Source: Malurus cyaneus samueli (Eukaryota > Chordata > Aves > Passeriformes > Maluridae). Taken from it: a stretch of 64,000 nucleotides of DNA. Of the stretch, positions 25,401 through 37,979 are shown one piece after another (positions within the stretch are counted from its first letter, which is position 1; every line of letters begins with the position of its first letter). The position numbers and the translations under genes are program-made. The stretch is taken from NCBI GenBank assembly GCA_009741485.1, contig CM019218.1, positions 31,580,898 through 31,644,897 of the forward strand. The letters run 5' to 3'. The notes beneath the pieces are model-generated. The model did no database searches. It had not been told where the DNA came from and worked only from the letters and a program-made list of their open reading frames with translations.

Positions 25401-28400
25401 AACAAAGTCAAAATTAATGTTAAATTAGCATTAATATTTAAAACAAGTTATTCTATTCCATGCTTCAATGTTTGTGAGGAGATCAGGATAATCTCTCTGA
25501 GGATTTCCAGTCAGCTTCCCTGCCAGGGCATCTGCTAGATGGCAACTGATACTTGCCAGTATTTGATCTTGTTCAATGTTACCCCATCAGGAACACAGTT
25601 CAGATGCATGGTTTCTTCAAACAAGTCCTTGTCTGGGACTTCTGACTGGGGAATGTAGTTTTCAGTTGGGTTACAGATAAAAATTACAGATTTTGGAGCA
25701 AGGAAGGGCCATTTTTCCTGCCTACCCTTTCCAGCAGCCTGCTGGGGGTGTTACAACGGGAATCTCGCTTTCCCATTTGTCTGCGCACCCTGGCTCCACT
25801 CTCCTCTTTCTCCTGTTCTAATGTGACCAAAGCAAAATCTCCCCCTGCCCTGTTCCCTGTACAGAGCTGCTTCTTCCCATGGCTCCCACTGACTAGGGCA
25901 CCACCCACACTTTCTGACCTTGCCCACAGCCAAAAGAAATTGAAATTTAGAAGCTGCAATTCAAGGGGAGAGCAGCTTATGATGCTGTCTGCAGCTCACT
26001 GCTTTTCTAGCCTTGATGCACAGCTGGGATCACTGGGGACCAACGAGCTGAATGGATGTTTCTAGCCAGAAACCTTGCCTCTTTTATAACCACGTGTCTC
26101 CCCTGTGAGACCCCAGTGTTTCCCCACTGGAAACATTGCCCTCTGCAATGTTAGTGCCAGTGCAGCAAGGGGAAACAGCGCCAGGGCACACCAGCCATTC
26201 TAAAAACGTACTCTGGGGATAGTCTGGCAAAGGGACAAATAGTCCCAGGCAAAATTGATGACTGGCTGAAGCCATGCAAACACCCATTTAGTATAACTGC
26301 TGAGCAGGATTTGTAAAAGGAATCCTTCCCTGCATATTGGGTCCCCTCAGAGGGTGTCCCAAAGCCTGACATCATCTTCACCCTGGTCCTGTTAGAATCC
26401 TATAGACACAGGGCTTGGTCTCTTCCCAGGAAGCACCTCTGCCCGTGTTGACTGAAGGCTCCCTGACTGGAACAGATGGATTTTACATCCCCAGGTACCA
26501 CAGTGAGGCACCACATCACTCCTGTGAAAAACTCCAACATGTCAAGTCATCAGGGTTAAACAGAACCAGGCTACCAAAGGGTTAAAGTCAGAGAAGCTAT
26601 TGCAAAGGCAATATGAGATGAAACAGAGCTGTGCCTTAATATACTGGAGGGCAAAAGCCTCAGCGGGGATTTTGCTGAAAGTCTTAATAGGATCAGTTGA
26701 CAGGATTCATGCCCATCCAAAGACCAGCACCTATGGATCAGCCACCAAAGGGGCAGGATGCCCTCCCTGCACCAGGCTGTCCCCTCCAGCCCTGGGCAGC
26801 CCACAGATCCCTGATCTGCTCCTTCTCAGCAGGACCCCGGTAGCTGCTCCCAGGCTCCTGGCTTTCCCTGATCCACAGCCTGGCTGGAGACCCAAATCTT
26901 GCCTTCACAGTGCCCAGCCTACCAGCTGGTCCTAGGGTGGGGCACAAGTGAAATTTCCATCATTGCCATGGCTGTTAAACAAGATCTAATGAAGAAGCTG
27001 CAGTCACACTTCCTTCTTTCCCATATTCAAGCTTCTTTTACTTCATGGAAATAAGCCTGCAGGGTTCATTTCATTTATGCTGCTCAGCACTACCAACTCC
27101 AATAATGTGTTTCCTCATTTGCATCACCAAGGGATGTAAATTTGCCCCAAAGAGCCCATGATCCACCCACAAAACTCTCCCCTGAGCCAGACAGAAGAGG
27201 AGCAGAGGGAAGGAAATAATGGTCAGGACAGTCTAGAGTAACAGAAGAAAACCCAGGAGAAGAATCGTGAAGAAAGGAAGCAGGAATAATCTGCAATGCT
27301 CCCTTATGGATCCTTCAAGTAAAACTGAAAAATACTGTATTTCAAAAATCTCCCCTGAACTGGGCACCCCTCTAGCCACTGCATTTTGCCCTCAGACCCT
27401 TGCTGCATTCACAAAGAAACATGAACAAAAGCATAAAGAAGTGGCCTGTGGAGCTGGGATGCTGCAGTGTCACAGCTTATCACAGGGTGGAGAAGAAAAC
27501 ACCCCCGAGGTCTGACAGCTCAGCTCTGCATGTCACATCAGTGTCCATTGAGGAAAGCAGGCACAGGAGATGTCTCAGAACAAAAAACACTCTACATGAC
27601 AAAAGCCATGTCTGTGGGAAGAGGAAGGAGCTCAAGGGGCCAGCGGAGATATGGTGGAATGAGGAGAAATGAAAGGTTCAATTTCAAGCTACCGAGAAAA
27701 TTAAAGTTAAAAAGGACTATGTCTAAAAAGGAAAATGTCTAGATGAATAGCTTCCTACCAAGGACTAAAATTCCTTTTCCATCACATTTTCCATAGTGTT
27801 GATGGCTAAAGTATCACACATGATGTTTGTGTTGTGGCTAACACTCTTCCAGGAGGTGAGGAAGCACTCAGGTTTGGAGCAGCAGGCTCAGGTCAGTGTA
27901 TACATGTGAATGATGATATGAAATTTTGGTGACCCAATCCTGACTTCCTGAGGGAGAAGAGAGAACCCCATGGGCTCAAGTTCAAGAGCTTGCTCCTGGC
28001 TAAGAGGCACTAAGGTGAATGAAATCAGCATTCCTCTTTTGCACAAAACTGATCAAGCTGAAACTTGATCCACCCAAAACCCAGCAATACATGGTCCATG
28101 CAGGACCTCTTGAGGGAATGAATGGGAGAAAAGATGGGATCATTTCCCACCCTTTGCAGTTTGGGGGCCAAATAGTTACAGATCCATTACAGCATCTCTG
28201 CTCCTACCTGCAGCTCCTGGTCTGACTGGCGCCATTGTGACCTCCTGACATGACCCATACAATATTGTCACCTCTCAACTTCAGGTACTGACTGCATAAG
28301 AGCCTATCATGAGAACTGAGACACGAGTGTTTTCAGGACACTTTCCAGGACCTGGGTAATTCAGGGAGTTGCCAGCAGATCTGGGGGACTTTAATCTTGA

Positions 28401-30766
28401 AGCAGCTGGCTGGTTTCTACACAGCCTGCCTAGGAAGGCAGATCAATAGCTGATGGCTAACCTGGGGTTCACCTTACATAGGATAAACAACTGTGACACT
28501 CCAGAAAAAAAGAGCAAGCTTCAGACATGCTGAGTGTATCAAAGATACGCAGTTAAAAATAACTCATGCTAGAAATGATGTGTAAAGCAAACATTTCACC
28601 AAGGTACAAGGGTTACCTTTTAGAATGTAATCATGGAAGCAGTCTTGTATATACAGCCACAGTGAAGTTCTGTGCAGTTCCCATGTCTCAGAGGGGTGGG
28701 AACAATTCCGAGTTCTCTGCTTGATATTTCCTGCTAAGGTAGCCTCCTAGAATGCCTCCTGAGATCTTCAAAAAGGCAGAAAGTGAAGGCATCCCAGGCA
28801 ATCCCTCTACCTCTTCATCTGCAGTTGTCACCAACAGCTGTGACTGCTTTTCCAAGAGCAAAAGCCAGCTGGAATTCCTTACTTCCCAGACAGACCCTGT
28901 CCTTACCCTACCTCCCACAACAGAACAACAAACGTCTGCCACATCAAGCAGGTGACCTGTTTGATCTACCTCAACATCCTGGCAGTGCCCAACTCCAGCT
29001 GGTTTGGGCATGATGCCTCCGGCACACCAACTTGTATCAGAGGTCTCTCTGCTTCCTCCTGGCCTTGGCAGGCATTCAGTTCCTGTCTGAAAGCTTGAGG
29101 ACTCCTTTCATCCTAATTTGTACAACTGGTGATGCTATTCTTATTCAGAGAAATGTCTAATTCATAGAAACATGGTTCACAAATGGGAGCAAAAAGCCTT
29201 GTGCACTGGAGGAAAAGCTCTTACCAAATGCGAGGTTGCTGCAGAGCTCGTGCTGTCTCTTCCTGCTGCAGCCCCATCTGTCACAGCTTTGCTACCCTGA
29301 CAGCATTGTCTGACAGACCACATCCACCTATTCCCTCCTTCCCATGATCTTTCACTAGTTCTTTTCCTCGGGCTACCTCCAGTCCCCAAGCAGATCCACA
29401 GACCAATCTCAGACATTTGGTTTGAGAAGGAAATATCTTCTTCCTAACTCCTCTCCCTAAGGCCCCAGTGCTCTCTCCAGTCTCTTTCCATTTATCTCAG
29501 TGGCTTTACTGGTGCTATACAATACTGAATTCAGATTTGGCAACAGAAGGCTCCTCCAAGAAATACTCAGTGCCACCACCACAGTCAGGTGACCACAGGA
29601 GAAACAAAAGACTCTTGCTCCTTTCTTTGTAAGATTTTGGCAACTGTTGGCAGCTCAGAGGATTTTTGGAACAGATCAGTCATATCTGCTGCTCCAGGTA
29701 CTCTGCATGCACACAGCTTTTTGTGGATGGAGGATGTGGCTAAGAGATGGCATCCCTATCTCAGTTCTCCAAAGACCAACACAGCCAAGTCCAGGCCGTG
29801 TCTGTAGCTCAGCTAAATCACAGGTGGGAATTCAGCTGCTTTCTTTAAGCTTTGTCTTCTCCAAAACCCTCAAGGACGGGGACACAAACAAGCAAGGGTG
29901 AGACAGTGTGTGAATGGAAAATTAGGAGGAAGCAATAATAAGGGGTGAGACCCAGAAGAAATTAGGGATTTGCCTTGTGCTGTTCACTGAAGGGAGTATC
30001 ACACTTCTCCAGGCCTATGGCGAAGACACAGAAAAAGAGGATAGGTGATGCCGGCCTGGCCTCACAGACACACCTCTATGGAGTACTGCTGGCATGGGAA
30101 CAAACTCCTTTAATTCCACAACTGTTAACTCAGGCATGAGCCTGTCTTACGTGAATGGACAAGATCCCACAGTGAGGGAAGGCACTGGGAAGGGACAGAT
30201 TCTGCCAGCCCTTGTGAGGGGGGGCTCGGTGATGCAGCAGCATTACTCCTGCATGAGAAGTGACCAACAGCTCTGCAAACACACAGGGCAGCACAGCCTC
30301 TCCCATCCCCCCTGCCATGTGCAGCAGGGAGAGGCACGCTGTGAATGTGCAAATCCCACCCCGAGCTCTCCTGGGTCCCTAAGGGGACCAGTGCCAAGAC
30401 AGTACATGTGACAGCAAGGGAGGGCACATCCTGTCTGATAATCTCCCACTTGTCCCCTGTCCAGGGAAGAGCATACCTCTCTCCTTGCTTCATCTTCAAA
30501 CTAAGGCTTGGTAGGAATACGGTGTCCCCTCAGACACAACCGGGAGGCTTCTTAATTAGCCAAATGTCCTTCCAAAAATAAGATCAAGATTCTGCCCCAG
30601 ACCAATAGAATTTTCAAAATATTATCTAGGTATAAAAAAGGATATTTTTACAATGTTACAGACTTCACAGTTCTTCAATAAATCTAGAGAGCTAGACAGG
30701 CACTAGGGAAATCCTTTCTCCTACATCCAGAAGGGTTACAGTGACAACTAAGATGTAATAGGAAGT
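22491..30766. other. Intron sequence, mostly unassigned
   Basis: No gene is recognised in about 8.3 kb. GC-rich islands of short overlapping frames occur at 22750-23310 and 30090-30500. The longest frames (about 165 codons, 22810-23307 minus and 24469-24975 plus) lack domains, have no protein-like conservation that I recognise, and overlap frames on other strands. Confidence 0.45.
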
Positions 30767-30985
30767 TGTGCTGTTTTTTGCATGGATAGAGTTAATTTTC
30801 TTCACAGGAACTCTTATGGGGCTATGTTTTGGATTTGTGCTGAAAACAATGTTGATAACACAGGAATGTTTTCATTACTTCCAAGCCAAGCTCACACAAC
30901 ATCAAGGCCTTTTCTGCTTCTCACCCCACCCCACCAGTTGAGGCTGGATTGAGGTTTACAAGGACAGATGGAACTCCGATAGCGC
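30767..30985 (+). mobile_element. 5' part of an avian retroviral LTR, same family as 20547-21052
   Basis: It begins TGTGCTG like the copy at 20547, then shares GATAGAGTTAATTTTCTTCA and GGATTTGTGCTGAAAACA. It retains the segment GTTGATAACACAGGAATG and GGCCTTTTCTGCTTCTCACC that the other copy has lost in part. Similarity fades after about 30985, so the 3' half, with promoter and polyadenylation region, is absent. No viral coding sequence is present. Confidence 0.8.
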
Positions 30986-31419
30986 CACAGCAGACCGTGG
31001 CTTATACAGGATGATAAACAACCACCTTCTCATAGGCAAAGTGTGAAGTGAACAGCCCCTGGGCTCAAGAGTTTGTGCTCAGCAGCCACTGCAGCCTGGC
31101 AGAGGCAGGAAAGCAGATATCCTGGAGAGCATTAGAAGAGGATGAGGAGGAATTAGAGGCACAAAGCTGAGAGGGAGTTATGAGAAGAGGAAGAGCAGCC
31201 ACAGCAGGTATACCTACAGCCTCATCAAACAGGGGAAGAATTGCCAACCACAGTGCTAATTATGGAGACAGATGAAATCCACTCTTAAATCCCTAGGAAA
31301 GGAGGCAACAATAAGGAAAGAATGATCTAGCTGCATAAGCTGGCAGGACCTACAGAAGGTGGTAGAGATAGACGTGGACTAGCCATCCTGGGACAAAATC
31401 CATCTCTTCATGCTACCTA
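30986..31419. other. Intron sequence between LTR and CR1 pieces
   Basis: I see no gene. The stretch 31120-31200 is purine-rich. It may hold decayed LTR sequence at its left end. Confidence 0.4.
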
Positions 31420-31905
31420 GTACTTAAAAGGCCTCAGCTGGAGTACAGGCCCAGTCCAGGGTGCTGTACTTGCAGAGAGACATGGAGCAAGTCCATGGAA
31501 AAACAAGGAGAACAACTGGATGGTAAGCAGAGTTGGTTTACTTGAAGAAAGGTTAAGGGAATTTGGATTACCATACAGAGGAAGAAAACATGAGAGAAGA
31601 AGCCCAAGTTTCAGGCACAGCATTCAAAGATGCAAAAGACTTCTCCAGGAAGAAATAAAGAAAGAAAGGATCTGCAAAAAATGTATTTTCCATGGTCCTG
31701 GTGGAGAGAATAAACAATATGAGGCTGGATTTGGGGCAAGGCCAACTTAGTTCAAAAATCAGAAACCTCTTTCTAATGCGTTCAGATAGTGAATTTCTAG
31801 AGGGTATTGTACATGCCTCTGCACCAAAGATTTTCAAGAACAGACTGGGAAAATATCTGTCAGAAAACACAAAGGTGCAAGTGACTCTGCCCTAGGCTGA
31901 GATGA
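31420..31905 (+). mobile_element. Old CR1-like LINE fragment
   Basis: Blocks in CR1 order are visible: a CAGCTGGAGTACAGG.. start equivalent to the end of the reverse-transcriptase frame, AGAGACATGGAGCAAGTCCA, CTTGAAGAAAGGTTAAGGGA, then TTCAAAAATCAGAAACCTCT and ATTTTCAAGAACAGACTGGG. Divergence is much higher than in the copies at 14765 and 18917, and it lacks the terminal ATTCTRTG repeat. It is an ancient CR1 or related LINE. Confidence 0.7.
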
Positions 31906-34900
31906 GGTTGCACCTTTTTTTAATGGCTGTTTTAAATCCATGCTTCTCAGCTGAACAACCAACAGTCATTGTGCTTAACTGGGACAGCAAAAGAGGAATA
32001 CTCAGCTCTTCAGAGGGATCATCCCTTGAATTTTGTAAACTGTTGGCCATCCTTGTAACACTTCACAAACTGAGCTGTTTCTCCAGAGGGATTTCAGCGA
32101 GCACTGTCTCCTCGCCTGTCCATTCCCTCCACAAGACAGGGCACTGTGTTGACTGCCATTTCTGGGAAGCAGGCTGGCAGCAGGGAAGTGAGAAATCCCT
32201 TCCAAGTTAAAGCAGGCATTAATGGTGACTCTTGATGGCAAGCTACAAGAGCGGAGTAGTGGCATTTTCCTCTGTAAATATCAGCGCCAGCAAAGGATGA
32301 GCAACAAAGCTAATTTGAGAGCTGGCTAGCTGGGAGATGAAAAAGCCCTTTGCTTACCCAGTTTGACCTCAGAATGCCAGAGCACTACACTGCATGCACT
32401 GTGGCAGAGTTGCTATCAATCACCTGCCCTGCCGAGACATTTGGCACCACTGCTCGGGTGAGACAGACTATGAATTAAGAAAGCGAGAATTGGTTTTACA
32501 GAGTTAAGATCCATGTCCATTTTTGTAGCATCACCAGTTTTAGAAACATCATTAAGAATCTGACGTTTTTTTAACTTCCTCCCTATTTCTTTACATGTTC
32601 TCTTGCCAACAAATGGCCAGATCCCGGCTAGAAATTCAGTCAGTGTGCTGAAATTTAATTTGAAAAGATAGTCTTGCTTCTAGCTGAATTGCTATAAGAA
32701 GCATCCAAATTTCACGAGAAAGACAGGAACATCCCTTCTAGGTGTGGAGCCAGCGTACAGGCTTCATAGCCCAGCATTTATCTGTAGGGGAGAAGAAATG
32801 AGAGCAGCAGAGAGGACACAGACCTCTGTGTGCATCTTCTCTGTCCAAGGATGAAGATGCCAGACTGCAAGGATGCTTCCTAATGGATGCAGAGCCACGT
32901 TCTGAAGAGTTCCTCGGGGTGGTAATTAAAGGACATTAAAGCTAGAAGAATGAGATACAAGCCACATCAATACCTTTCATGCCATGACTTATAAAAGCTG
33001 GGCTTTCTAGCTCAACTGTGCCTTTGCTGAAGTTACATTTAGCCTTTAATGCTCATTTGAATGACATCAGAGGAAGAAGCGACTGTCATTGCTAGAGGGG
33101 CTACAACCACTTCTGTCATCACACTGAACTGTGATTCCTCTGCCTTTAAAAGAGAACAGCAAAGAGATCACAGAAGCAGAGAGATGGAGATTCTCATCTA
33201 ACCTGCTGGACTTAAAGGAGGTGGGGTGGGTGGGAAATGGCATGCATTGAGAAATCCAAGGAAAGGGACTCTTACAGGCAGGTCTCCATTATTTGTCTGA
33301 CCTGGACTGCACACTAGAGGTTTTGTGATTTACCAGTAATCAAGAACAGCACTCTAGCCTTACCAACCAGCAGAATGTTGCTAGATGTAGGGATCCCTGG
33401 ACTTCACCTGGTTGACTAGCCTAGACAGCCCCCTCTCCATATTGCAGGAAGTGCTGGTGCCTAAGGGCAGGAATCTCACTGGGGAAATTTGGAAGACCTT
33501 CTCAGCAGAGCTGGCAGCCACCTCCTTCAGGCAACACAAACTTTACCAGTACCAGTCCCTGACACTGCTTTTGAGAAACACAGAGAAAAATTTTTAACAG
33601 GAAAAATTCAGTAACCCTTAAAACAAAGCTATTTGGGCTTTGGGGCTGTAGGTTTCAGAAAAAAAAAAAAATTGGCTAAAACGACACAGCTAGCTGCTAA
33701 CCTCCTGGAAGCCAGGTGGCCGAGCATTCCATCAGTGCTAGTCTGGACACTTCGGGTAGGGTTTTTTTCTCAGATTTATATCACTCCCAGCTTGCTGGAG
33801 ATCTGCAGAGACACACTGACCCGAGCCCTGGAGAAGTGGATGACCTGTCTCGCTCGGCTGCACCACAGCTGTAAGCCCAGCTCCATCTCAAAGCTGAGCT
33901 GTGTCTGCTGGTGGGGACTGTGGAGCAGCAGTGATCCCATGGGGACTGGGCTGGATCCCCACTGGGTTCTCAGTGCTCAGCTCGTCGATGCCAGCCCACC
34001 TCCCACTTCAGATTTACTGCTACTTCTGGCAGTCAATAAAAGCTTGCAGTGCACCAGGCAGGAAACCTCCCCTCTTCAACCCTCCCACCCTCCCAGCTAG
34101 AGAAATCTGGGAAGATTTATTGCAGCAATAAAAACAAAAGAGACGGAAAGCTCTGGGGGAGTCTCCGATGCAGGCAGTGCTTCATTAAAGCCCAAGCAGG
34201 CTCTTGGGGGGATGCTGATCTCTGGGAGAGACCACACCAAATAGCAGTAAGCAATTCATCCACTGGAAAGGGAAATGTCAGCCCACGCTCATGTGATACT
34301 CCAGCAGAAGGCTAGAAGAGATAATTCAAACAGAAGGGAATATTGGGCTCTGGGCTTTTCAAGCCCCTGAGTAGAAGAGAAACCAGATGGGAAGGGAGAT
34401 GCTCAAGCAGGGGAGCCAAGAAGCAGCCACATGAGAGCACTCCCATCCTCCCACTCTCATCACTGCATCTCAGCTTCAGTCCATGGTGATCCCATTACTC
34501 TGGTCCCAAAGCTTCGCACACTCCTACCAAGGCACATCACCCATGGCACAGCACTGCCTGCTCTCCTAGTGCTGGTTCCTGCATCACCACATGCCTTGCA
34601 CTGCTGCAGGCAGATCTCTGGATGAAGACTCCTCTGCAGGAGCCTTTTGGTCACCTCTGCTCCTACAAACTCCAATCCCTCCTTCCCAGCTCCCAGGGTT
34701 CCTTAATAAGGTCCCCAGATACATGGACCATGAGATCAGGTCTGCTCAGCTTGGCAGGCACCATGCAGGGCACCAACATTCTGGCAGACTGAATTCCCTG
34801 GGCAGCACTCCCCACACCAATCTCCATCACCTTCAGCACCCAGACCAGCTCCTCATGGCCAGGCTGGCGCCCACCAAGCTTCTTCCCAGACAGATGCCAT

Positions 34901-36000
34901 GCGTGGTGTGATGTCACATTAAGAGCTGTGCTTTTTTATCTAAGGAGAAGGCAGAGAAACCCTTTAAGCCTGAGAAGGAAAGAAGGAAAATGTATTCCTT
35001 CAGGAGGAAGAAGAAGGGAAAGCAGTGTAGCAGAGAAGGGCCCTGGTGGCCCTAGAGGCTTTAGTCCTGTTCTTCCCCTCTGCAGAGCTTCATGGTTTAA
35101 CTTCTTTAGCTGCCTTAGTTCATCAGCAAAACAGGGTGCAAGATCTGTAAGGAATTCTAGAAGGTGCCACTGAAGAGCAAAGTTGCTGTTCTTATGGAGG
35201 CTGTAAGGCAGACTCCTTCCCTGCTGGCAGCAGGGTTCCTGCCCTGTTGCCTCCTGACCAGGGTGAGTGGCTCCACAGTGCGGCATCACACTGGGACTGG
35301 AATAATTTCAGAATCCTTTTACTGTTTGAGATTTTCACATTCACAGAAACAGATGTTCCCTAAGGTTAACCAGTTTTAACTCCAGCTTGGATTTTCACAC
35401 AGGAAGGGGACACACAAGTCTCAGTTGAAAGCTATTTCACATCCCAAATCCTGTCTCAGATGCAGATATGCATTCACACCTGCATTTTCTGACAACACAG
35501 AAACATGTAACCATCTTGCATGCCCTGAATGACTCTGGAGGAAATGTATCTAAGGGTGTACGGTGGGATTATGCTGATCAGCTCCCCCATCCCATCTCAA
35601 AGATCTCAAGCTCCAACAGCAACTTCACTCCAGGACCACTGCATTTCAGGAGAACAGAAGGGAACAGGCAATACCTTGGAAAATCCAGCACAGTAATACT
35701 GTAACCCTTTCCAACACTGTTTTATACTTGGTTCTCTTGACTAGACAAAAGCAACAACCAAAAACCAAAGAGTAAATAAAAGGAGGAGATGATTCTCAGT
35801 CCCCATTTTCAATAAGTAAGTGCTCAAAGCTTTCTGTGCCCTTAAATAGTTGGCTAGTTCTTTCCCCCATACAAAGCACTTCAGTTCACCTTTCAAAGAA
35901 AGAGATGGATGATTTGGAGTCCAACATCTCAAAAGCAAATCTCTGTTCCCCACACAATAAGCAATAATTCAGCACAGCTATGCTGCCACCAGTCGTGCTT
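31906..36000. other. Intron sequence, nothing recognised
   Basis: No gene is seen. A short A run lies at 33658-33671. The stretch 32420-32740 is AT-rich without repeat character. GC-richer short frames at 33630-35290 show no domain. Confidence 0.45.
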
Positions 36001-36063
36001 CTCATCCTCATCCTCATCCTCATCCTCATCCTCATCCTCATCCTCATCCTCATCCTCATCCTC
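36001..36063 (+). repeat. Hexanucleotide microsatellite (CTCATC)10
   Basis: Ten exact copies of CTCATC plus a final CTC occur without interruption. The flanks are unique. The perfect array implies recent slippage and probably length variation between individuals. The acidic or leucine/isoleucine/serine repeats in its six frames are artefacts of the array. Confidence 0.98.
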
Positions 36064-36904
36064 CCAGGGCACCATTCCTGTCTCTCTGGCAGGGGGGAAT
36101 GGATGATGGATGCTCCCTGCTATGTCAGGTTTGGGGGTGGGAAAGAGAGAAAATGGGTGACCTTGCAAACACTGCCAGCAAGTCACAGGAGTCAGGCTCA
36201 GAGATGACTGGTGGTCTCCTTTGCAACTGCATGGCTTTGCTAATTAGATGCTTTAAATACTAGAGTGTTAGAGGGAGATCCATTTAGCTCCCCAGAGAGT
36301 GGTCAATTTTAGAGGAACTCTGTAATTTTTTTGTTCTTATTGCTGGTGCTTGTCTGCTTGTTTGAGTTTCCCCTGCAATGCTTCCCATATGAAACAGGTT
36401 CAGTTTTCAAGTCATAAGATTACCATTTTTATTTATTTACTATTAATTGTCATTTCTGCAAACCCAGCCTAGGATCTGAGAGTCAGACATGACCTTGTCT
36501 GCTTTCCCTGGCAATAAAAACCTTATAATTATAGAGGAAAGCTTGGTGCTGACAGACAAGCCAGAAGACATCCCAGTCTGCTTTTCCACAGCTATCCTGT
36601 TTGTGAAGGACTGAGAACAGTTTACCCAAGCTGCCTGCACAAACAGAAGCAATTCGCACAGAGAGGACTTGCCATACTGGCACCCAGTGCATGACAGATG
36701 CCTTTAGCTTTATCTCTACCCATGGCTCTCCTGATTCAGTTCCAGACGTCCTCAAAATCACTCTGACCCTTCTTACATGTCCCCTCTCAGGGCATGATGA
36801 GATGCTCAGTCCTAGGCTTCCCTGGAGCAGAGCAGTGCTGGAAGCAGTGACCAGGGACAAGACCCAGGGCAAGAGACTTTTCCATGATTTGCAGCATTAG
36901 AAAA

Positions 36905-36990
36905 GGTAATGGCTGCTACATTACCCCCACCTTCATATGGGGAAACTGAGGCACAGAGCAAACCAGAGACAGATCCAGGAGAACACAGCT
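36905..36990 (+). repeat. Short MIR-type SINE relic
   Basis: The segment ATATGGGGAAACTGAGGCAC followed by AGAGCAAACCAGA is the best conserved part of the MIR core. Only about 80 bases can be followed. Confidence 0.45.
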
Positions 36991-37959
36991 TACCCCATCT
37001 TACATGTTACAAAGCAATGGCTGAAAAAGACAGTCAGCCAGACAGACCTAAAGCAGCCACAGGAATTTTAGCAACAGATGGAAACAGACTTTCCTGCCTG
37101 CCTGAGCTGCAAGTGCTCCCAGCTCTCCAAGTCTGCCCAGTCAAACCATCACTGCAGTCTTTAACTTAAACTGGGAATCTTGGTGCTGGGCTGAACTAGA
37201 TGCCTGTCATACACCTTTTACCACTTTGCTGCAAGGACTACTGGGGTAACTGAGCAGAGATGCTTCCTGAACAGCTCCCCTTAGAGCTGCATCATATAAG
37301 GCTACTAAACATGGCCAGAATAGGAAAAGATGATCAGCTGATCACCACTGGGAAAAAATCCCAACAGAAATTGTGTCAAATCTAATCCTAGTCTACTCAG
37401 TTATGGCAAATGAAACCATAATAAAGGCGTGATTTCTCTTGATATTGCCCCAGTGGCTGTTGGGACTGCAGCACAACAGACCTGGGTGAGGCTGCAATCC
37501 AAAATCCAAGCTGTGCCTGTACCAAGGGCTCCACAGTCAGCACTGCCATGGAGCTGCACTGTTGTCAGAGCTTGGGGGTGCTGCTGGGTGCCCCAGTATG
37601 ATGGCACAGTCTTACACAGCAGTTCCAAGTGGCCTTTCCTCATTTCTTTGAGAACTCAAGACCTACCACCACCTTCTATTCCCATTGTCTAGGCTTAGCA
37701 TGAGGAGGGACATGTACTTCCAACATCATGTAAAAAAAATATAATGTAGCAACACTGGGAAGGCCTCATCTACCTGGGGATGCTCTGGAAAATTAAGCTG
37801 AATTAATTAGGAATGGGAAGTTAAGGCATGAGAAAGCCCCAAGTGGATGCTCATGCTCTGAAGTAACATGACCTCAGTTCAGATTAGCTTAATCTTCCTG
37901 TAAAGGCAATTAAGCTAGAGCAAGGTCCTGGGAATGAGTTCATGCACACAAGGAGTTAA

Positions 37960-37979
37960 CAGACATTAATTAATGTCTG
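37960..37979. other. Perfect 20-base palindrome
   Basis: The sequence CAGACATTAATTAATGTCTG is its own reverse complement across all 20 bases. Its centre, TTAATTAA, resembles paired homeodomain sites. Function is unknown. Confidence 0.9.

Noticed and set aside
33165..33230. Possible decayed CR1 tail
   Set aside because: Only scattered words fit (ATCACAGAA, CATCTAACCT); not enough to call.
33633..34100. Plus-strand frame of 155 codons
   Set aside because: Starts next to an A run, no domain, overlaps another open frame.
35929..36186. Asp/Glu repeat protein on the minus strand and Leu/Ile or Ser repeats on the plus strand
   Set aside because: All arise from translating the CTCATC hexamer array.
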